The translations under genes were made by a program, and so were the position numbers. A DNA stretch of 64,000 nt from Amblyornis subalaris (Eukaryota > Chordata > Aves > Passeriformes > Ptilonorhynchidae), in assembly GCA_018881555.1 (NCBI GenBank), contig JACAXG010000081.1:1862521-1926520 (forward strand), read 5' to 3'. The notes under the pieces are model-generated. The model worked only from the letters and a program-made list of their open reading frames with translations. It was not told the origin of the DNA and searched no databases. This document shows positions 59,086 through 64,000 of the stretch, in pieces. Position 1 is the stretch's first letter, and each line of letters starts with the position of its first letter.

Positions 59086-60640
59086 AGCAAAACCACNGGA
59101 GGAGCTCCCGAGGCATCACTTCTTTTGTTGAGGATCCAGAAACACAGCGTGGCATTGTTCAACAACTCAGTGGGTGTTTCTCTTGGAGCATCCAGGATTG
59201 CATTCTTCCAGGAACTGCTCCATGCCTCAGGCACTGGAGCATGGAGCCACCTGCTTCCAGAGAACCCACCTCTCTTTAGGGTGCAGGANTGAAATGAGTC
59301 CGTACAGCAGCTCCCAGTGTTCAATTCTGGAGGTTTTTTTGCAGGAAATGGGCTGAAGTTGTAAAGTGTGTAAGTGTGTTGATCTTTTCTGGTCTGTCCT
59401 CAGGTCTGGGGGGNAGCAGATACTTCGGTACAAATGGGAGAGATCTGAGCTTGTGATTTAAGTTTTTTGCTCCCAGTTCTGAAGTTTGGNTTCAGAACTA
59501 GACCCAAGGGTGAGCTTAGCCTGTGGACTCAGAGCCCTGGGAGCTGATCAGATCTGGCTGGTTGGCCCCTGCTCAGGAAGTGCATTTTGTTTTGGACGGG
59601 TTCCCAGCCTGTCCCATGGAACAGAGTTAGGGGGTGGTTCTTTCTGATCTGATAATCCCTGTCAACTGAACTCGCTCACATGCAAATCCTGGCNGGGAAG
59701 TTCAGGGCTCCTGGGTATTTACCTAGGAAAAGCCAATGATTCAGACTGAAAACTCATCCTAAAGTGGAGACAGGTAGGGAAGAGACACGAGCCAAAGGGA
59801 GCAAGTCCTGATCGTTCTGGGTTCTCCCGGCACTGTCACCTGACAACGAGACATGTCGTCACGCTTCAGAGCTCTGGCCCTTGGCAAGGGACAGGGAATT
59901 GCTAATTCTTCTCTTTCTTAGGAGCAGATGGGACTATCCCTCTGCCGTTCCCCAAAGTAAGTAGGATCGAGACCGTGAGTGCAGCTGTAACACGATCAGG
60001 GCTGCACCAGGAAGGACATCTCAGGCCATTATCACGACCATCTCACTGCCAGGGAGACGCGTGAGATCCGAGACACCGGGGAGCGAGGGCAGGCGGAGGA
60101 CACCTTCTCGGGTGAAATGGGAGGGAGAGAGCAGAGAGAAGTTGGAGCCCTCAAATTTCACCCTGAGCACAGGCACAGGGAGAGCCAGACCCGGCTGCCT
60201 GGGCCGTGGGAGTCCGCAGGAGGAAGCAGCTCGGTTCAGGCTCCTCTGCTGGGACGGGCGGAGCTGCAGCGAGGCTGGGACGCAGCTGCTGGGTGGGGAT
60301 GCCGCAGTTCCAAGCGCCGAAGGAATGCAGCCCTCTCTCCATAAATCTGGCTTTTCAGCAGTCCTGGCGACTTGCTGCGCAAAACTGCGGCTCGGTCCTC
60401 TGAGCTGCATTGTTATCCTCCAGCTGCTTGCTCAGGGGCAGGGCTCCCGCCCGCAAATTGCTTGGAAGGTACCAAAATAGCACCACAGGCATGGGAACGG
60501 GGCGGCACATGCACTTCATCTCGAGAGGTATCCCCTGGAAAAGAGCTAATCCCATGCGTCCCAGATGGAATCCGTTCAGTCCCCCTCCATGGCATTGATA
60601 TGAATGCAGAGAATCTCAAGCGGTGAAATTGTGTGAGCTG
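59086..60640 (+). other. Probable 3' part of the primary let-7 transcript
   Basis: No protein gene is recognised between the hairpins and two closely spaced plus-strand AATAAA signals. Consistent with a non-coding host RNA. Confidence 0.4.
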
Positions 60641-60649
60641 GAAGCCATG

Positions 60650-60724
60650 AATAAAATATTACTGGAGATGCTCTCTTGTTGAAAATAAACTTGCTTTGAC
60701 TGTTTTAAAACGGAGTCTTTTTAT
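60650..60724. terminator. Convergent polyadenylation signals
   Basis: Plus-strand AATAAA at 60650-60655 and 60684-60689, followed by a T-rich stretch, could end the let-7 host transcript about 1.6 kb past the second hairpin. TTTTTATTGCTC at about 60717-60728 is AATAAAAA on the minus strand, so an opposing transcript could also end here. Signals are seen; use is inferred. Confidence 0.4.
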
Positions 60725-60729
60725 TGCTC

Positions 60730-63700
60730 TGAAGTGAGCTTGGCTGGTGAACTGGGACCTCTAGAGGGGTGGCCACTGTTCCTGACTGACCAAAATCCTG
60801 GGCATGAAAGGGAAGCCACAGCCAGGACACAATGAGGATGTGGGGCAGACTGAGTTGGCCAAGCAGCTGAGACCATCTGTTTGGGCTGTCAGGAGGTGCT
60901 TTCCTGACACAAATTTTCAATACGAATCCTACACAAAGCCCAAACTGCTTCCTCACCCTCAGTCAGCTTGAGGGCTGCAGGTTGGGCTTCCCTCTGCCCT
61001 GGATAGTCCTTGCTATAAACATGTTTATAATGTTGATACCAGCAAGANGATAGAACACAGGGACTTCCAGGGTCCACTAACACAAATAAATCCCATCTAG
61101 GGCNCAGAAACCAGCCAAGGTAATATTTAATTTCTCCAATGCTTCCTGGCACAGGGCAAAGGGCAGCTTTGCCCAGGATAGGTGAGCAGGCTGGCTGGGC
61201 TTAGACCCATGGATATGTGGGACACCCACCTGACTCCCTGGCCAGGATCCCACAGCACATGGCACTGGGGCAGCCAGGCTGGGGCAGCCACATCATTCCT
61301 GACCACAATGGCAGGGAGGGACAGGCATCTTCTTTTAGCAAAAAGCAGTCAGGATCCAAGATCGAGAAAGNAGGGTTCCCCCCACACCCTCCCAGGACAC
61401 TGTGGGACGAGAGCACTTTCAGCCCCACACCCTGAGGGGAATATTTGGCAGCTCAAAGGAACTACCAGCAGCATAACCCCAGATGCAAATNCCCCAGGAG
61501 GGTGGATGTGCTCACCCCAACCTTGCTGACTCACTGCATGCACAGGAGCTTCAGGAGCTGAAGCACAGGAAGCTCCTGTCCCTCAAGCAGCAGCAGACAC
61601 GTCCCTCTCCCTGCTGCANACAGGCCCCAGGGGTGGAGGCAAGCAGGCAGGTGAGGTTCATAAAGAAGCCAGGCCTCATCAACACCACANATCCCATCAT
61701 TCTCACCCAAGTCAGCCCAGATGATGGGTAATGCCTTCTCCTCCTCCCACCACACATGCCCATGGGGCTGGAAGGACCTGGCAGCATCTTTGCCAGGGTC
61801 ACCCCAAGGCCAGAGGATCCTTTATGCCAACCCCAGAAATGGAGTGGAAATGCTGTAAAAGTCTCCCTTGAATGTTTTGTGTCCTCCNCTGTGCACCACA
61901 CCAAACCCTGTCCTTGCCTAAAGGCCCTATATTAGGATTAAGCCAACCCCCCCCAAATGCCTGTGTGGGCAGGCCCAGCCCCACTGTCCTGGGGTGCAGG
62001 GGAAGAGGAAAGCGGATTTCCTCCTGGTTTGGAGTTTTCTGTTGCAAGGAACTCTATAAATAGGTCCTTGCACAACAGCCTGTCTCCACAAGTCAGAACC
62101 TTCAGGAAAACAAAACTCTGTAGTTTTCCTGAGGTTCACTAGCCCCAAACCAATGACAAAATACTTAAATTCTGGAATTATTTTGCTGGCTGTAAATTGG
62201 CAGCACCATTGTGCTTTGATGGCTCTCAGCAGGGCGGGGGATCCAGCACTGCAAAAAATCAGGGGTGGCCCAAGTGCCCTGATTTTGCTGGGAGGAGAAA
62301 TGATTTCTGCTCTTTGTATTCTTTCTAGGGAATTTCTGGGGAATNTTANATTATCCTTTGCCCAGATGCAAAACCAGACGANGTCCTGAAATGCTCTCCC
62401 AGCTCCGACCCCTCTCCCCTCACAGGGGTGAGGAGCAGCTGCTCGGGCTGTATTTTTATCATCTGTCCCTAACCCAGGGATGGATTTTTCCCCCNCAAGC
62501 AGCTCGGCAGCAGGAGCTCAGCCTGCTCCCGGAGCACACAGCGGCCACGGCACCTGGGCAGGAGGGGATNTTTAATCTGATTCTTCACTGCATCTGAATC
62601 TGGCGATTGAATGAAGCTCAGAACTGCGGGCAGGAGCTGCAGAGCGAGCTGAGCTGCCCAGGTCTCAGCGGTGCCTCTGCCAGTGCCATCTGCCGGTCAC
62701 TGCCTGGCTGGGGACGGCACCGTGACCTCAGAGCACCCCGCAGGCAGCCGGGCTCCTGCAGCAGAGCTGGGGCTGCTGGGCTCCTACAGCAGAGCTCTGG
62801 GAGAAGGGAAATGCGGGGCTGCAGGGGCAGCTGCACTGGGAAGAGCAGGGGCAGGAGGATGGGGAAAAGCCAAAGGGAAAGTCAGACTCCAGCATCGCTC
62901 CTGCGCTGGGAGTTTCTGCCTCGTGAAGCCCTTTTTCCCCCATGTGCTGCTCCCAGATGGATGTTCCGAGGTGAAAATGCTGCAGGAACGCAGGATCTGG
63001 GGACACACACTTGTATTTAACTTCTTCTGTGCTGCAAAGATGAAATTGTGTGTGTTTAGGGCGTGAGAGGCTGGTGCTGGGCTTCCTAAAACAGAACCAG
63101 AAGCGCTCCAACCCTAGTTTTTCTTTCTTTTTTTTTTTTGCTCTGATCTCTGTTTCTCTTTCTTTCTTTGCCCAAAAATTCCTGGTGGGGACACATTTTT
63201 GCTTTAGACTCAGCTGGGTGCTTGGGGAAAATGCCCTACGTCATCCTCAGTCCCCTCCTCCTGCTGCTTTTACACAGGTTTAAAAACATTAAGTTACACC
63301 CTTACAAAAAGTGGCACACGGATGCTTTTGGAAAGCTAAAAAAGGACCCTTCAGCACCCACAGAAATCACACTGTCTTTTAGCAATTCTACCTAAACACA
63401 CAACCAAGAGCTTTTTACAGGTATAATAAGTCGTTCCCAGGTGTCCAGATCCCCCAGTGAGACACTGCACACCCCGCTCAGACTTTCACACCAGGATTTA
63501 TTCAGTGCNTGCTCTGGGGACGCACAGGGCAGAGCAGCAGTGGGAGGATAGGAATAACGGCCTTCAGGTCATCCTCCACCCCATCTGTGTGAGAAATCAA
63601 AGGCTGCAGAGACCAGAGAAGGGGCTGTATCTCCCAGTTACCTTCCTGGCAGCAGTCTGCAAAGTTTGTCACATATTTAACACACCTGACTGGGAGTCCT

Positions 63701-64000
63701 CAGGTGAGGGGAGGAGAGACATGGGGTAACAAAACACAGTGTCCCAGACAATGAGAGTGCTCCTGCAACAAGGCCTGGAGCCACCAATAACCTGCAACAT
63801 CATCACTTGTACCTCTGGAGCTCAGATTGTACCAACACANGTGGTGATTTGTTCTCCTTGACCACACACACACAAGTTACGTGTCAAGAGGAGTCTGTGT
63901 CTAACTTCAAATACACTGAAATTATGCAAAGAACGAAGCCATGCAGGGAAAAGCTACATCAGGGAGCTGGTGGCTGCTCTTAGCTCTGAAGGTTTCTCTT
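60730..64000. other. Right-hand flank, no gene recognised
   Basis: No recognisable exon, repeat family or RNA gene. N bases are denser here (around a dozen in 61000-62600). A minus-strand AATAAA (TTTATT) near 63499 is the only signal noted. Confidence 0.5.

Noticed and set aside
1..64000. CRISPR arrays, prophage, transposase genes, biosynthetic or defence clusters
   Set aside because: None seen. The sequence is vertebrate nuclear DNA with introns, CpG islands and a CR1 LINE; tandem arrays lack CRISPR-like spacers.
58400..64000. Additional microRNAs of let-7 clusters (miR-99/100 or miR-125 families)
   Set aside because: I looked for their seed and mature cores (AACCCGTAGATCC, TCCCTGAGACC) near the let-7 pair and did not find them.

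Overview
The window looks like avian (bird) nuclear DNA, probably a GC-rich microchromosome segment. Four things support this: a textbook 3' end of a CR1 LINE, two intact vertebrate genes with compact introns, a tandem pair of let-7 hairpins whose first mature arm is the let-7k type known from chicken, and GC-rich intergenic DNA with short AT-rich islands. The FGD2-MTCH1 head-to-head pair matches human 6p21.2. In chicken I recall let-7j/let-7k on chromosome 26, which is consistent, but I cannot check this here. About 130 isolated N bases are scattered through the window.

Layout: 1-15.7 kb is GC-rich non-coding DNA on the FGD2 3' side (PIM1 would be expected beyond it from human synteny). It holds several degenerate minisatellites, a (CA)n repeat, MEF2-like, AP-1-like and ISRE-like motifs, and AT-rich homeodomain-type islands. 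FGD2 follows on the minus strand (coding 23143 down to 15717; 16 coding exons, 661 codons). A short divergent intergenic region carries a long pyrimidine tract. MTCH1 is on the plus strand (coding 24448-34677; 12 coding exons, 319 codons from the chosen ATG). Its introns hold a degenerate minisatellite, a CR1 fragment and a direct-repeat pair of about 77 bp.

From 34.7 to 58.8 kb I see no confident protein-coding gene. The stretch has three CpG-rich segments (about 38.8-43.0, 46.6-47.1 and 52.5-53.3 kb), a perfect CRE, one candidate but unidentified first coding exon at 42364-42576, and two separate perfect inverted repeats built from CAAAATGGC (YY1/REX1-type) motifs at 53.2 and 55.6 kb. The let-7k-like and let-7a-type (let-7j) hairpins lie 188 nt apart at 58.8-59.1 kb on the plus strand. 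Two AATAAA signals at 60.65-60.69 kb could end their primary transcript, and an opposite-strand AATAAA lies immediately beyond. The remaining 3 kb shows nothing I can name.

Functionally, FGD2 is a Cdc42 guanine-nucleotide exchange factor of myeloid/B cells, MTCH1 is an outer mitochondrial membrane protein of the SLC25-derived MTCH family, and the let-7 pair encodes post-transcriptional regulators. Nothing links them in one pathway; the interest lies in the regulatory landscape and the unusual let-7 pair. No CRISPR, prophage, defence or biosynthetic system is present.
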